A DNA stretch of 64,000 nt from Roseicella frigidaeris (GTDB lineage Bacteria; Pseudomonadota; Alphaproteobacteria; Acetobacterales; Acetobacteraceae). Made by a program: the position numbers and the translations under genes. The stretch covers positions 1-64,000 of the forward strand of contig NZ_QLIX01000019.1 in NCBI RefSeq assembly GCF_003258945.1, read 5' to 3'. Within the stretch, counting starts at the first letter, position 1; each line of letters starts with the position of its first letter. The notes under the pieces are model-generated. The model saw nothing but the letters and a program-made list of their open reading frames with translations, was not told where the DNA came from and did no database searches. This document shows positions 35,511 to 46,587 of the stretch, one piece after another.

Positions 35511-36497
35511 TCAGTCCGGCGTCAGGCCCATCCGCTGCACCACGCCGGTCCATTTGGTGATCTCGGCCGCCAGATAGGCCCCGAAGGCGGCCGGCGAGCC
35601 GCTCTGCGGCTGGATGCCCTGGCGTGCCAGGGCGCCGCCGACCTCGGGGCGCGCCATGGCGAGCTGCAGCGCGGCATTCAGCCGGGCGATGATCGGCGCC
35701 GGCGTGCCGGCCGGGGCCAGGACGCCGCCCCAGCTCACGGTCTCGAAGCCCGGCACGGTCTCGGCGATGGCGGCGAGCTCCGGCGCCTCGGGCACCCGCT
35801 GGAGCGAGGAGACGGCGATGCCGCGCACCCGGCCGGCCCGCACATGCGGCAGCAGGACCGGGACGGTGTCGAAATTCACCGGGATCACCCCGGCGATGAG
35901 ATCCGCCGTCGAGGGCGCGCTGCCGCGATAGGGCACATGCGTGAGCTGGATGTCGGTGAGGCTCTTCAGCAGCTCCATCGCCATGTGGCCGGCCGAGCCG
36001 ACGCCGGCCGAGCCGTAGCTCATCCGCCCATCCTGCGCCCGGGCATAAGCAAGGAAGCCCGGCATGTCCCGCACCGGCACCGAGGGATGCACCGCCATGA
36101 TCTGCGGCACGATGGAGACCGCCATGACCGGGGCGAAGTCGTGCATCGCGTCGAAGGGGGTGCGGCTGCCATAGAGCGCCGGCCCCATGCCGTTCGGCCC
36201 GGCATTGCCCATCAGCAGGGTGTAGCCATCGGGCGCGCTGCGGGCGACCAGCTCGGCGGCGATGAAGCCGTTGGCGCCCGGCCGGTTCTCCACCACCAGG
36301 GTCTGGCCGAGGGATTCGGTCAGCTGCGGGGCGAGGAGGCGGGCGATGATGTCGCTCGCCCCGCCCGGCGGATAGGGGATGACCATGCGGACCGGCCGCT
36401 GCGGCCAGTCCGCCTGATTGCCTGATTGGGCGCGCGCGAGCGCCGGCAGGGCGAGCGCGGCCCCGCCGAGCAGCATCGGGCGCCGGCGCATCGCCAC
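35511..36497 (-). CDS. Bug/TctC-family periplasmic substrate-binding protein
   Basis: A 328-aa protein with a possible Tat or Sec signal (RRRPMLLGGAALALPALARA, cleavage near 23). Family blocks are WPQRPVRMVIPYPPGGASDIIARLL, LVVENRPGANGFIAAELVARSAPDGYTLLMGNAG, THVPYRGSAPSTADLIAG and LAPAGTPAPIIARLN. It is 32 bases after the molybdenum hydroxylase FAD subunit gene on the same strand and is likely the last gene of that operon, hinting that it binds the substrate of the hydroxylase. No TctA/B genes are nearby. Confidence 0.9.
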   Translation of the reverse strand: MAMRRRPMLLGGAALALPALARAQSGNQADWPQRPVRMVIPYPPGGASDIIARLLAPQLTESLGQTLVVENRPGANGFIAAELVARSAPDGYTLLMGNAGPNGMGPALYGSRTPFDAMHDFAPVMAVSIVPQIMAVHPSVPVRDMPGFLAYARAQDGRMSYGSAGVGSAGHMAMELLKSLTDIQLTHVPYRGSAPSTADLIAGVIPVNFDTVPVLLPHVRAGRVRGIAVSSLQRVPEAPELAAIAETVPGFETVSWGGVLAPAGTPAPIIARLNAALQLAMARPEVGGALARQGIQPQSGSPAAFGAYLAAEITKWTGVVQRMGLTPD

Positions 36498-36529
36498 CGG
36501 GCCGCCCCCCGCCCTGCCTCCGGCCCGCC

Positions 36530-37324
36530 TCAGCCCGCGTTCGCCACCGCCCGCTTCGCCATGACGGTGACCAGATGCGCGCGGTATTCGGCGCTGCCGT
36601 GGATGTCGCCGTTCAGCCCGTCGGGCGACTGCTTGACGCCGGCCACCGCATCCGCCGACCAGTTGGCCGCGAGCGCCGTCTCCATCTCCGCCTGGCGGAA
36701 GACGCCCGGGCCGGCGCCGTTGACGACGACGCGCGTGCCGGATTTGGTCCTGGCGACGAAGACGCCGGCCATGACGTAGCGGCTGGCCGGGTTGCGCATC
36801 TTGGCGTAGCCGGCCTTCTCGGGGATCGGGAACTCGATCGCCACCAGCAGCTCGCCCGGCTCCAGCGCCGTGGTGAACATGCCCTGGAAGAAGTCGTCGG
36901 CCGCGATGCGGCGCTTGTCGGTGACGACCGTCGCATCGAGGCCGAGCACCGCCGCCGGGTAGTCGGCGGCCGGGTCGTTGTTCGAGACGCTGCCGCCGAT
37001 GGTGCCGCGGTTGCGCACCTGGGTGTCGCCGATGGTGGAGGCCATCTGGGCCAGCGCCGGGATCGCCGCCTTGACCTCGGGGCTGTTCGCCACCTCGCCA
37101 TGCTTGGCGAGCGCGCCGATGACGAGCCTGTCGCCCTCGCGCCGGATGCCCTTCAGCTCGGCGATGCCGGAGAGGTCGACCACCGCGGTCGGCTTGTTGA
37201 GCCGGTGCTTGAGCGCCGGCAGCAGGGTCTGGCCGCCGGAGATCGGCCGCGCCTCCGGATCGGCCGAGAGGATCTTGACGGCATCCGCGACGGTGGTGGG
37301 CTTGTGATAGGCGAAATCATACAT
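36530..37324 (-). CDS. Molybdenum hydroxylase FAD-binding subunit (CoxM-like)
   Basis: A 264-aa protein from ATG 37324. The N-terminal FAD-binding pocket is RPISGGQTLLPALKHRLNKP (about 26-45). The second FAD site is TIGDTQVRNRGTIGGSVSNNDPAADYPAAV (about 95-125). The C-terminal CO-dehydrogenase flavoprotein domain includes YAKMRNPASRYVMAGVFVA. It passes electrons from the iron-sulphur subunit to FAD and then to an acceptor. It follows the large subunit by 95 bases. Confidence 0.92.
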   Translation of the reverse strand: MYDFAYHKPTTVADAVKILSADPEARPISGGQTLLPALKHRLNKPTAVVDLSGIAELKGIRREGDRLVIGALAKHGEVANSPEVKAAIPALAQMASTIGDTQVRNRGTIGGSVSNNDPAADYPAAVLGLDATVVTDKRRIAADDFFQGMFTTALEPGELLVAIEFPIPEKAGYAKMRNPASRYVMAGVFVARTKSGTRVVVNGAGPGVFRQAEMETALAANWSADAVAGVKQSPDGLNGDIHGSAEYRAHLVTVMAKRAVANAG

Positions 37325-37419
37325 GGGAAAGGCTCCTCCTCGCACGGGCCGCCCGGTCCGCACCTCCGGGAGGCCGGCGCGCCGCCGCGCCTCCCTCCGG
37401 CGACCGGGCGGGTGATCTC

Positions 37420-39804
37420 CTACTCCGCCGCCAGCCTCTGGCCGGCATGGATGATGCCCCAGATCTTGGCCGGCGTCGCCGGCATCTCGATATGGCGGAC
37501 ATCGTAGTCGCGCAGCGCATCGACCACGGCGTTGATGACCGCGGGCGGCGAGCCGATGGCCCCCACCTCGCCGCAGCCCTTCACCCCGAGCGGGTTGTGG
37601 GTGCAGAGCGTGGTGTGGGTGGCGACGCTGACCGGCGGCAGGTCGTTCGCCCGCGGCATCTGGTAGTCCATGAAGCTGGCCGAGAGCAGCTGGCCGTTCT
37701 CGTCATAGACCGCGGTCTCGAGCAGCGCCTGGCCGATGCCCTGGGCGACGCCGCCCTGCACCTGGCCCTCGACGATCATCGGGTTGATGACCCGTCCGAC
37801 ATCGTCGACGGCGGTGAAGTTCACCACCGCCACCTGGCAGGTATCGGGATCGATCTCGATCTCGCAGATATGGCAGCCGCCGGGATAGGTGAAGTTCTTC
37901 GGGTCGTAGAAGGCGGTCTCGTCGAGGCCGGGCTCGATCTCCTCGATCGGGTAGTTGTGCGGCACATAGGCGGTCAGGCAGATCTCGCCCCAGCTTTTCG
38001 TCTTGTCGGTGCCGGCGACGCGGAAGGTGCCGCGGTCGAACTCGACGTCCTCGACCGAGGCCTCCATCAGGTGCGCCGCGATCCGCCGCGCCTTGGCGAC
38101 GATCTTGTCCATCGCCTTCACCATGGCGCTGCCGCCGACGGCGAGGCTGCGCGAGCCATAGGTGCCCATGCCGAAGGGGATCTTCGCCGTGTCGCCATGG
38201 ACGATGTCGACCTGCGCCAGCGGCACGCCGAGCCGGTCCGTCACCAGCTGGGCCAGCGTCGTCTCATGCCCCTGGCCGTGGCTGTGGGTGCCGGTCAGCA
38301 CCGTGACGCTGCCGGTCGGGTGCACCCGGATCGTGCCCACCTCGTAGAGCCCGGCGCGGGCGCCGAGCGCACCGACCACCGCCGAGGGGGCGATGCCGCA
38401 GGCCTCGAGATAGGTGGAGATGCCGATGCCGCGCAGCTTCCCGGCTGCCTTCGCCGCCTGCCGGCGCTGCTCGAACCCGGCCCAGTCCGCGACCTTCAGC
38501 GCCTCCTCCAGCGTCGCCACGTAGTCGCCGCTGTCGTATTGCAGCGCGACCGGCGTCTGGTAGGGGAAGGCGTCGTTCGGGATGAAGTTGCGCCGGCGGA
38601 TCTCGATGCGGTCCATGCCCATCTCGCGCGCCGCGACATCGACCAGCCGCTCGAGCAGGAAGGTCGCCTCCGGCCGCCCGGCGCCACGATAGGCATCGAC
38701 CGGCACGGTGTTGGTGAAGACCGCCTTCACCTCGGCATAGACGGTCGGCGTGGTGTACACGCCGGCCAGCAGCGTCGCGTAGAGATAGGTCGGCACGCTG
38801 GTCGAGAAGGTGGAGAGATAGGCGCCCATATTGGCCAGCGTCTGCACGTGCAGCGCCAGGAACCGCCCCTCGGCATCGAGGGCGAGCCGCGCCTTCGTCA
38901 CGTGGTCGCGGCCATGCGCGTCGGTGATGAAGCTCTCGCTGCGGTCGGCGGTCCATTTCACCGGCCGGGCGATCTTGCCGGCCGCCCAGGTGACGATCGC
39001 CTCCTCGGCATAATGGAAGATCTTGCTGCCGAAGCCGCCGCCGACATCGGGCGCCACCACCCGCAGCTTGTGCTCGGGCAGCTGCAGGACGAAGGCGCCC
39101 ATCAGCAGCCGGATGACATGCGGGTTCTGGCTGGTGGTGTAGAGGGTGTAGTCACCGGTCGTCGGGTCGAAATCGCCGATCGCCGCGCGCGGCTCCATGG
39201 CGTTCGGCACCAGCCGGTTGTTGACCAGCTCGAACTCGACGACCTTGTGCGCGCCCTGGAAGGCCGCGGCGTTCACCGCCGGGTCGCCGATATGCCAGTC
39301 GTAGCAGAGATTGCCGGCGACGCCGTCATGCACCGCGGGCGCGCCGGGGGCGAGCGCCGCCTCCATGGTGGCGACCGCGGGCAGGACCTCGTACTCGACC
39401 TCGATCGCCTCCGCCGCGTCGCGCGCCGCCGCCCGGGTCGAGGCGATCACCACCGCGACGGCATCGCCGACGAAGCGCACCTTGCCCTGGGCGAGCACCG
39501 GATGCGGCGGCTCGGCCATGGGCGAGCCGTCCTTGTTGTGGATCTGCCAGCCGCAGGGCAGGCCGCCTAGGCCCACCATGTCGGCGCCGGTGAAGACCGC
39601 CACCACCCCGGGCATGGCCCGCGCCGCCGCGAGGTCGATCCCCCGGATCGCGGCATGCGCATGCGGGCTGCGCAGGATATGGGCATAGGCCTGCCCCGGA
39701 CGGTTGATGTCGTCCGTGTACCGGCCGCGGCCGGAGAGGAAGCGCAGATCCTCCTTGCGCTTCACGCTTGCCCCGATGCCCTCGAAGGGCGTCACCACCG
39801 TCAT
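37420..39804 (-). CDS. Molybdenum hydroxylase large subunit, form II CODH-like
   Basis: A 794-aa protein; the start at 39804 follows GGGAGGCG and gives the standard opening [32 protein letters not shown] (254-261) is the first molybdopterin block. The active-site loop is AYRGAGR (371-377), the form II signature; true aerobic CO oxidisers have AYRCSFR. The C-terminus has [17 protein letters not shown] with the catalytic Glu. The fold is that of xanthine-dehydrogenase-type hydroxylases, so the substrate is probably an aldehyde or N-heterocycle and not CO. The subunit order is small, large, medium, unlike the usual medium-small-large of coxMSL. Confidence 0.92.
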   Translation of the reverse strand: MTVVTPFEGIGASVKRKEDLRFLSGRGRYTDDINRPGQAYAHILRSPHAHAAIRGIDLAAARAMPGVVAVFTGADMVGLGGLPCGWQIHNKDGSPMAEPPHPVLAQGKVRFVGDAVAVVIASTRAAARDAAEAIEVEYEVLPAVATMEAALAPGAPAVHDGVAGNLCYDWHIGDPAVNAAAFQGAHKVVEFELVNNRLVPNAMEPRAAIGDFDPTTGDYTLYTTSQNPHVIRLLMGAFVLQLPEHKLRVVAPDVGGGFGSKIFHYAEEAIVTWAAGKIARPVKWTADRSESFITDAHGRDHVTKARLALDAEGRFLALHVQTLANMGAYLSTFSTSVPTYLYATLLAGVYTTPTVYAEVKAVFTNTVPVDAYRGAGRPEATFLLERLVDVAAREMGMDRIEIRRRNFIPNDAFPYQTPVALQYDSGDYVATLEEALKVADWAGFEQRRQAAKAAGKLRGIGISTYLEACGIAPSAVVGALGARAGLYEVGTIRVHPTGSVTVLTGTHSHGQGHETTLAQLVTDRLGVPLAQVDIVHGDTAKIPFGMGTYGSRSLAVGGSAMVKAMDKIVAKARRIAAHLMEASVEDVEFDRGTFRVAGTDKTKSWGEICLTAYVPHNYPIEEIEPGLDETAFYDPKNFTYPGGCHICEIEIDPDTCQVAVVNFTAVDDVGRVINPMIVEGQVQGGVAQGIGQALLETAVYDENGQLLSASFMDYQMPRANDLPPVSVATHTTLCTHNPLGVKGCGEVGAIGSPPAVINAVVDALRDYDVRHIEMPATPAKIWGIIHAGQRLAAE

Positions 39805-39919
39805 CGCCACGCCTCCCAACGCAGCAGGACTGCCTCGCCGGCGGTGCCAGCCCGCGCGGTCGGACACTCCCGTCAGTCACTCCGCGGACGGGCCCGGCGC
39901 GCCGGGCGCGCCGCGAGGC

Positions 39920-40423
<504 letters not shown>

Positions 40424-40547
40424 CCCGCACCTCCCCGATTCCAGCGGCCGACCGGCCGCGTATCGTCTCAAAGGTTGCCCCGGCCCGGGCTTCCGTCAAG
40501 CGCTGGCACCGTGAAGACCGGCCCGGGACGCCCGCCCGGCGGGGGGA

Positions 40548-40865
40548 TCAGGGCCGCGGCCCGGCGGCGCCCGGCGGCGGCGCCTCGATCAGCCGCTTGC
40601 GGCCGCGGGTGAGAAGCAGCAGCACGCCCAGCACCAGGGTGCCGAGCGGCCACAGCAGCCAGATCGTGCCGAGCGCCATGGCGCCGAACATGCCGGCGCC
40701 CAGGGCGACCTCCGGGTCCGGCCGCGACAGGAAGGGACCGACCGCGGCGCAGGTGCCGAGGCTGCCCAGCAGCATCAGCGCCTGGAAGGTCCAGAAGGTC
40801 CCCCGCACCACCCGGCCCACCCGGCCGCGGCGCTCCCTGACCTCCAGCAGCACCGGCCCTGGCAT
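40548..40865 (-). CDS. Small two-helix membrane protein, unknown
   Basis: A 105-aa protein from ATG 40865. A basic N-terminus (LLEVRERRGRVGRVVRG) is followed by two hydrophobic helices (about 22-45 and 53-85) and a short RGRKRLIEAPPP tail facing the cytoplasm. It resembles many small proteobacterial membrane proteins without assigned role. It lies 13 bases after the ABC ATPase gene on the same strand, so it may be co-transcribed with the transporter. Confidence 0.6.
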   Translation of the reverse strand: MPGPVLLEVRERRGRVGRVVRGTFWTFQALMLLGSLGTCAAVGPFLSRPDPEVALGAGMFGAMALGTIWLLWPLGTLVLGVLLLLTRGRKRLIEAPPPGAAGPRP

Positions 40866-40878
40866 GGCAGGACCCGCC

Positions 40879-41919
40879 TCAGGCGGCAACCAGCGCCGCG
40901 CCCTTGGCCACCGCCAGCGGGTTCTCCGCGGCCGGGAGGTCGTGCAGGTGGCAGGCGGCGACATGGCCGGGATCGAGCGCCGTCGCCACATGGTTGAGCC
41001 GCGGCTCCTCGGCCCGGCAGCGGTCGAAGGCGTAGGGGCAGCGGGTGTGGAAGCGGCAGCCCTTGGGCGGGTTGATGGGGCTCGGCACGTCGCCCTTGAG
41101 CAGGATCCGCTCCCGCGCCTTGCCGGGCATCGGCACCGGCACGGCGGAGAGCAGCGCCTCGGTATAGGGATGCTTCGGCGCCGCGAAGAGGCTCCGCTTC
41201 GGCGCCACCTCGACGATCTTGCCGAGATACATGACGGCGACCCGGTGCGTCATGTGCTCGACGATGGCGAGGTCGTGCGAGATGAAGAGCAGCGCCAGGC
41301 CGAGCTCCTGCTGCAGGTCCTGCAGCAGGTTGACGATCTGCGCCTTGACCGAGACGTCGAGGGCCGAGACCGCCTCGTCGCAGACGATGAGGTCGGGCTC
41401 CGCCGCCAGGGCCCGGGCGATGCCGATGCGCTGGCGCTGGCCGCCGCTGAACTCGTGCGGCCAGCGGTTCACCGCGTCGCGCGGCAGGCGCACCTTGTCC
41501 ATCAGCGCCGCGACCCGCGCCTCGAGATCCCGGCCGTCCTTCGCCAGGCCGAAATTGCGGATCGGCTCGGCCAGGATGTCGCGCACCCGCATCCGCGGGT
41601 TGAGCGAGGAGAAGGGGTCCTGGAACACCACCTGCACGCGCCGGCGCACCGCCCGCAGCGCGCCGGTCGAGAGGTCGTCGATCCGCTTGCCGTCCAGCAC
41701 CACCTGGCCCGAGGTGATGTCGAAGAGGCGCAGCACCGCCTTGCCGACCGTGGACTTGCCGCAGCCGCTTTCGCCGACCAGCGAGAGGGTCTCGGCGCGG
41801 GCGATCTGGAAGGAGACGCCATCCACCGCGTAGACATAGCCCGTGGTGCCGCCGAGCAGCCCGCCCTTCAGCGGGTAGTGCTTCTTGAGGTCGGTGACGT
41901 CGAGAAGGGCTGCGCTCAT
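40879..41919 (-). CDS. Peptide-type ABC transporter ATPase (DppF/OppF class)
   Basis: A 346-aa protein. Walker A is GESGCGKST (about 49-57), the Q-loop is in [16 protein letters not shown], the signature [16 protein letters not shown] is at about 154-170, and Walker B is [14 protein letters not shown]. The C-terminal oligopeptide-transporter extension has [19 protein letters not shown] with a cysteine cluster, which binds a [4Fe-4S] in some relatives. One of the two ATPases driving the locus. Four-base overlap with the other ATPase gene. Confidence 0.95.
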   Translation of the reverse strand: MSAALLDVTDLKKHYPLKGGLLGGTTGYVYAVDGVSFQIARAETLSLVGESGCGKSTVGKAVLRLFDITSGQVVLDGKRIDDLSTGALRAVRRRVQVVFQDPFSSLNPRMRVRDILAEPIRNFGLAKDGRDLEARVAALMDKVRLPRDAVNRWPHEFSGGQRQRIGIARALAAEPDLIVCDEAVSALDVSVKAQIVNLLQDLQQELGLALLFISHDLAIVEHMTHRVAVMYLGKIVEVAPKRSLFAAPKHPYTEALLSAVPVPMPGKARERILLKGDVPSPINPPKGCRFHTRCPYAFDRCRAEEPRLNHVATALDPGHVAACHLHDLPAAENPLAVAKGAALVAA

Positions 41920-42908
41920 GCCGCGAGGGCCTCGTCTTTCAGGGCGTAGTGGCAGGCGGCGACATGGCCGGGCGCCTTCTCCTCGAGGGCCGGCGCCACC
42001 TTGTGGCAGAGATCGGTGACCTGCGGGCAGCGGCCGGCGAAGACGCAGCCCGGGATCTTCTGCTTCAGGCTCGGCACCAGGCCGGGGATCTCGGCCAGCC
42101 GCCCCTCGTCGCCATGCAGCGAGGAGCCGAGCTTCGGCATGGAGCCGAGCAGCCCCTGGGTGTAGGGGTGCTTCGGGTGGTTGAAGAGCGGGCCGACCGC
42201 CGCCTCCTCCACCTTCCGCCCGGCATACATGACGATGACGCGCTCGGCGACCTCGGCGACCACGCCGAGGTCATGGGTGATGAGCACGATCGCCGCGCCG
42301 ACGCGCCGCTTCAGGTCGCGCATCAGCTCGAGGATCTGCGCCTGGATGGTGACGTCGAGCGCGGTGGTCGGCTCGTCGGCGATCAGCAGCTTCGGGTTGC
42401 AGGCCAGCGCGATGGCGATCATCACCCGCTGCCGCATGCCGCCCGAGAGCTGGTGCGGGTATTCCCGCACCCGCCGCCGCGGCTCCGGGATGCCGACGAG
42501 CGTCAGCATCTCCACCGCCTTCTCCTCCGCCTGCCGGGCCGAGAGGCCCTGGTGCAGGCGCAGCGTCTCGCCGATCTGCCGCCCCACGGTCAGCACCGGG
42601 TTCAGGCTGGTCATCGGCTCCTGGAAGATCATGCTGATCTCGTTGCCGCGGATGGCGCGCATCTCGCGGTCGGAGAGGGTCAGCAGGTCGCGGCCCTGGA
42701 AGCGGATGGCGCCGGCGATCTTGCCCGGCGGCTCGGGGATGAGCCGCAGGATCGACATGGAGGTGACCGACTTGCCGCAGCCGCTCTCGCCGACGATCGC
42801 CACCGTCTCGCCGGCATTGACGTGGAAGGTGACGCCGTCGACGGCGCGGTTGATCCCGTCCGGCGTGCGGAAATGGGTCTGCAGGTTCTCGACTTCGAGG
42901 AGCGCCAT
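41916..42908 (-). CDS. Peptide-type ABC transporter ATPase (DppD/OppD class)
   Basis: A 330-aa protein. Walker A is GESGCGKSV (about 39-47), Q-loop in [16 protein letters not shown], signature [16 protein letters not shown], Walker [15 protein letters not shown]. The C-terminal region [19 protein letters not shown] carries the cysteine pattern typical of this class. It pairs with the DppF-class ATPase. It lies three bases after the permease gene. Confidence 0.95.
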   Translation of the reverse strand: MALLEVENLQTHFRTPDGINRAVDGVTFHVNAGETVAIVGESGCGKSVTSMSILRLIPEPPGKIAGAIRFQGRDLLTLSDREMRAIRGNEISMIFQEPMTSLNPVLTVGRQIGETLRLHQGLSARQAEEKAVEMLTLVGIPEPRRRVREYPHQLSGGMRQRVMIAIALACNPKLLIADEPTTALDVTIQAQILELMRDLKRRVGAAIVLITHDLGVVAEVAERVIVMYAGRKVEEAAVGPLFNHPKHPYTQGLLGSMPKLGSSLHGDEGRLAEIPGLVPSLKQKIPGCVFAGRCPQVTDLCHKVAPALEEKAPGHVAACHYALKDEALAA

Positions 42909-42911
42909 GGA

Positions 42912-43844
42912 TCAGAGCCTCTTGGCCATGCGCGGATCGAGCGCATCGCGCAGGCCATCGCCGAGGAGGTTCACGGCGAGGACGGTGATGGAGAGGAAGA
43001 CGGCGGGGAAGAAGACGATGTAGGGCTTGACCTGCCAGAGCGCCCGCCCCTCGGCCATGATGTTGCCCCAGGAGGGGATGATCGGCGGCGTGCCGGCGCC
43101 GATGAAGGAGAGGATGGCCTCGGTGATCATCGCCGCGGCGCAGATATAGGTGGCCTGCACGGTGATCGGCGCCAGGGTGTTGGGCAGGATGTGGCGCAGG
43201 ATGATCGCCGGCGTCCGGGTGCCGGCGGCGACCGCCGCCTCGACATAGGGCTGCTCGCGCAGCGACAGCACCACGCCGCGCACCAGGCGCGAGACGCGCG
43301 GGATCTCGGCGATGGTGATGGCAATGATGACGTTCTGCACCGAGCCGCGGGTCAGCGCCATCAGGGCGATGGCCAGCAGGATCGGCGGGATCGACATCAG
43401 CCCGTCCATCACCCGCATGATGACGCTGTCGAGCAGGCGGACATAACCCGAGACCATGCCGATCGCCATGCCGGCGACGGAGGCGAGGATGGCGACCGAG
43501 AAGCCGACGATCAGCGAGACCCGGGCGCCGTAGAGCACGCGGGAATAGACGTCCCGGCCCAGCATGTCGGTGCCGAACCAGTAGAGCGCCGAGGGCTCGC
43601 GCGTCCGCTTCGCCGGCGCCAGCGCCGTCGGGTCGACGGTCCCGAGCAGCGGCGCGAAGATGGCGACCAGCACCATCAGCAGCAGCAGCGCGGCGCCGAA
43701 GGCCATGGTCGGGTTGCGTCGGACGAAGCCGATGAAGCCCTTCTTCGGCTTCACCGGCGGCAGCACGTCCGGCAGCGGCGCGGCGGCGGCGACGCCCGAG
43801 GGCGGCGCGGCCTCGATGGGGGAGAGGACGCTCGCGGAGGCCAT
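42912..43844 (-). CDS. Peptide-type ABC transporter permease (DppC class)
   Basis: A 310-aa protein. A Pro/Ala-rich cytoplasmic N-terminus (about 1-40) leads into the first helix [19 protein letters not shown], then [26 protein letters not shown], the OppC-type block. Six membrane helices in all. The EAA loop with [21 protein letters not shown] contacts the ATPases. Its start overlaps the DppB stop by one base. Confidence 0.95.
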   Translation of the reverse strand: MASASVLSPIEAAPPSGVAAAAPLPDVLPPVKPKKGFIGFVRRNPTMAFGAALLLLMVLVAIFAPLLGTVDPTALAPAKRTREPSALYWFGTDMLGRDVYSRVLYGARVSLIVGFSVAILASVAGMAIGMVSGYVRLLDSVIMRVMDGLMSIPPILLAIALMALTRGSVQNVIIAITIAEIPRVSRLVRGVVLSLREQPYVEAAVAAGTRTPAIILRHILPNTLAPITVQATYICAAAMITEAILSFIGAGTPPIIPSWGNIMAEGRALWQVKPYIVFFPAVFLSITVLAVNLLGDGLRDALDPRMAKRL

Positions 43845-44785
43845 CAGTAGCGGATCCTCGGATCGAAGAGGGTATAGGCGAGGTCGATCAGCAGATTGAC
43901 CAGCACATAGACGAAGCTGAAGAGCAGCACGACGCCCTGGATCACCGGATAGTCGCGCCGCAGGATGGCATCCACCGTGAGGCGGCCGAGGCCGGGGATG
44001 GCGAAGACGCTCTCGGTCACCACCGCGCCGCCGATCAGCAGCGCGATGCCGATGCCGATGACGGTGACGATGGGCACCGCGGCGTTCTTCAGCGCATGCA
44101 CGAACAGGATGCTGCCCTGCCCTGCCCCTTTGGCGCGCGCGGTGCGGATGTAGTCCTGCTGCAGCACCTCGAGCATGGTGGCGCGGGTGATGCGGGCGAT
44201 CAGCGCGATGTAGACGCCGCCGAGCGCGATCGCCGGCAGCACCAGGTTCTCGAGCCAGGGCAGGACGCCGTTGCTGAGCGAGGTGTAGCCCTGCACCGGC
44301 AGCCAGTCGAGCTCGAGCGCGAAGACATAGGCGAGCAGGTAGCCGACGACGAAGACCGGCACCGAGAAGCCGAGCACCGCGAAGCCCATCACCGCGCGGT
44401 CGATCAGCGTGCCCTGCTTCCAGGCCGCGACCACGCCCATCGGCACGGCGATGCAGATGGCGAGCACCAGCGTCAGCGCCATCAGCGACAGGGTCGGCTC
44501 GATCCGCTGCGCGATCATGGTGGTGACCGGCAGGTTGGTGAAGATCGAGGTCCCCATGTCGCCATGCAGGATGGCCCAGAGCCAGGTGCCGAAGCGCACG
44601 AGGTAGGGCCGGTCGAGGCCGAGCGAGGCGCGGATGCGCTCCACGTCCTGCGGAGTCGCCTGGTCGCCGGCGATCACCGCCGCCGGGTCGCCGGGCGAGA
44701 TGTAGAGGAGGGAGAAGACGAAGAGGGCGACCAGCGCCATCACCGGGATGGTCTGCAGGACGCGGCGGATCACATAGGCGAACAT
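43844..44785 (-). CDS. Peptide-type ABC transporter permease (DppB class)
   Basis: A 313-aa protein, starts FAYVIRRVLQTIPVMALVALFVFSLLYISPGDPA, the DppB/OppB opening. Six membrane helices. The EAA loop VLQQDYIRTARAKGAGQGSILFVHALKNA couples to the ATPases. It ends LIDLAYTLFDPRIRY as usual. It lies 19 bases after a binding-protein gene, which is probably the main receptor. Confidence 0.95.
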   Translation of the reverse strand: MFAYVIRRVLQTIPVMALVALFVFSLLYISPGDPAAVIAGDQATPQDVERIRASLGLDRPYLVRFGTWLWAILHGDMGTSIFTNLPVTTMIAQRIEPTLSLMALTLVLAICIAVPMGVVAAWKQGTLIDRAVMGFAVLGFSVPVFVVGYLLAYVFALELDWLPVQGYTSLSNGVLPWLENLVLPAIALGGVYIALIARITRATMLEVLQQDYIRTARAKGAGQGSILFVHALKNAAVPIVTVIGIGIALLIGGAVVTESVFAIPGLGRLTVDAILRRDYPVIQGVVLLFSFVYVLVNLLIDLAYTLFDPRIRY

Positions 44786-44804
44786 GCTGCGGTGTACCGA
44801 TCCG

Positions 44805-46406
44805 TCAGGATTTCGTCACGCCCCAGAAGATGGGCAACGGCCCCTTCTGGATGCCGGAGAGATTGGAGCGCCAGGCCTGGTAGGACAGGAAGAAGCCGGT
44901 CGGTGCGTAGACGACGTTCTCGATCGCCGCCTTGTTCAGGCGCCGGATCGCCGCCTTCTCGCCATCGAGGTCGGTGGCGTCGAACCAGTTCGTCACCTCC
45001 GCCTCCACCTCCGGCACCTTCGGCCAGCCGAACCAGGCGCCGTCGCCGCTGGCGCGGATGGCGGTGTAGACGGCCGGGTTGATGCAGTCGGCGCCGGCAT
45101 GCCAGGAGTGGAACATGCTCCAGCCGCCCTGGCCCACCGGGTTCTTCATGGCGCGGCGCTGGCCGGTGGTGCCCCAGTCCGTGGCGACGAAATCGACGTT
45201 GAAGCCGATGCGCTTCAGCAGGTCGGCCGTCACGTCGCCCTGCGACTTGGTGATCGGCTGGTCCTGCGCGACGATGCAGGGCACCGGCTCGCCCTTGTAG
45301 CCGCTCTCGGCCAGCAGGCGCTTGGCGAGGTCGAAATTGCGCGGTCCCTTCAGGACCTCGCCGCCCTCCTCGGTGTAGAGCGGAGTGCCGGGCGTGAAAT
45401 AGCCGGGCAGCGGCTTCCACAGCTTGTCGTCATCGCCCACCAGGGCGCGCATGTAGTCTTCCTGCGACAGGGCCACCATCACCGCCTGCCGCGCCTTCAG
45501 CGAATTGAAGGGCGTGGTCAGGTGGTTCATGCGGAAGGTGCCGATATTGCCGAGCGGGTCGGCGATGTCGGCGCGGATGTTGCGGTTGCGCTTGAGCGTC
45601 GGCACCAGATCGGTGATCGGGTTCTCCCACCAGTCGATCTCGCCGTTCTGCAAGGCCGCGGCGGCGGTCGCGGGATCCGGCATGATGACCCATTCGACGC
45701 GCTCGATCTGCACCGCCTTGCCGCCGGCGAGCCAGCTCGCCTTCTCCTGCCGCGGCTGGTAGTCGGCGAATCGCTCGAACACCGCCTTGGCGCCCGGCAC
45801 CCACTCGTTGCGCAGGAAGCGCATGGGGCCGGAGCCGACATACTCGTTGATCTGCTGGAAGGGATCGGTCCGGGCGATGCGCTCCGGCATGATGAAGGCC
45901 ATCGGCGTGGAGTTCTTGCCGAGCGCCATCAGCATCTTCGGATAGGGCTTCTTCAGCACCCAGCGGAAGCTGCGGTCGTCGACCGCGACCAACTCTTGCT
46001 GCAGCGCCTTCAGCATCAGCCCCATCGGGTCGCGCGCCGACCAGCGGGTGAGGCTCGCCACCGCGTCCTTCGCCAGGACCGGGCTGCCATCGTGGAATTT
46101 CAGCCCCTCGCGCAGCCGGAAGGTCCAGGTCAGGCCATCGGCCGAGACCGCCTCGGATTCCACCATCTGCCGCTGCGGTCGCAGCTCCTCGTCGAAGCCG
46201 TAGAGCGTGTCCCAGACCATCGCCGCGGCGTTGCGGACGACATATTGCGTGCCCCAGATCGGGTCGAAATTCGCCAGGTTGGCCTGCGGCACGAAGCGCA
46301 GGGTCCGGGACGCCGCGCCCTGGGACAGCGCCGGCGCCGGCAGACCACCGAGCAGGCCGGCGCCGCCGGCCGCAACGCCGGTCTTCAGGAAGGTCCTGCG
46401 GTCCAT
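44805..46406 (-). CDS. ABC transporter family 5 substrate-binding protein (receptor 1, nearest permease)
   Basis: A 533-aa protein with a Tat signal DRRTFLKTGVAAGGAG (cleavage after ALSQ near 29). SBP_bac_5 blocks are RFVPQANLANFDPIWGTQYV, VWDTLYGFDEELRPQPQM-like RQMVE, LREGLKFHDGSPVLAKDAVASLTRW, YVGSGPMRFL and GGWSMFHSWHAGADCINPA. The fold binds extended or hydrophobic compounds such as peptides in the periplasm. It is the only receptor gene placed directly before the permease (19 bases), while 181 bases separate it from the next receptor upstream. Confidence 0.93.
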   Translation of the reverse strand: MDRRTFLKTGVAAGGAGLLGGLPAPALSQGAASRTLRFVPQANLANFDPIWGTQYVVRNAAAMVWDTLYGFDEELRPQRQMVESEAVSADGLTWTFRLREGLKFHDGSPVLAKDAVASLTRWSARDPMGLMLKALQQELVAVDDRSFRWVLKKPYPKMLMALGKNSTPMAFIMPERIARTDPFQQINEYVGSGPMRFLRNEWVPGAKAVFERFADYQPRQEKASWLAGGKAVQIERVEWVIMPDPATAAAALQNGEIDWWENPITDLVPTLKRNRNIRADIADPLGNIGTFRMNHLTTPFNSLKARQAVMVALSQEDYMRALVGDDDKLWKPLPGYFTPGTPLYTEEGGEVLKGPRNFDLAKRLLAESGYKGEPVPCIVAQDQPITKSQGDVTADLLKRIGFNVDFVATDWGTTGQRRAMKNPVGQGGWSMFHSWHAGADCINPAVYTAIRASGDGAWFGWPKVPEVEAEVTNWFDATDLDGEKAAIRRLNKAAIENVVYAPTGFFLSYQAWRSNLSGIQKGPLPIFWGVTKS

Positions 46407-46587
46407 TGTCGTCTCCCAGTTCCGGCCCGGGCACTCCCGCTGCGCCCGGTTTCGAACCAGCCTGCCTCAGGCTTAGGCAGGGCGCCAGCATCCATCGCCC
46501 GCCGCCCCGGCCCGGCGACAGCCGGCTCGCTCTCGGGAGGGCAGACTTGCACGCGCCATGCCAGCAATCGTGGCAGGCCCGCTGCCA

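Noticed and set aside
37420-39804. Aerobic CO dehydrogenase (form I)
   Set aside because: Active-site loop is AYRGAGR and not AYRCSFR, so CO oxidation is not supported.
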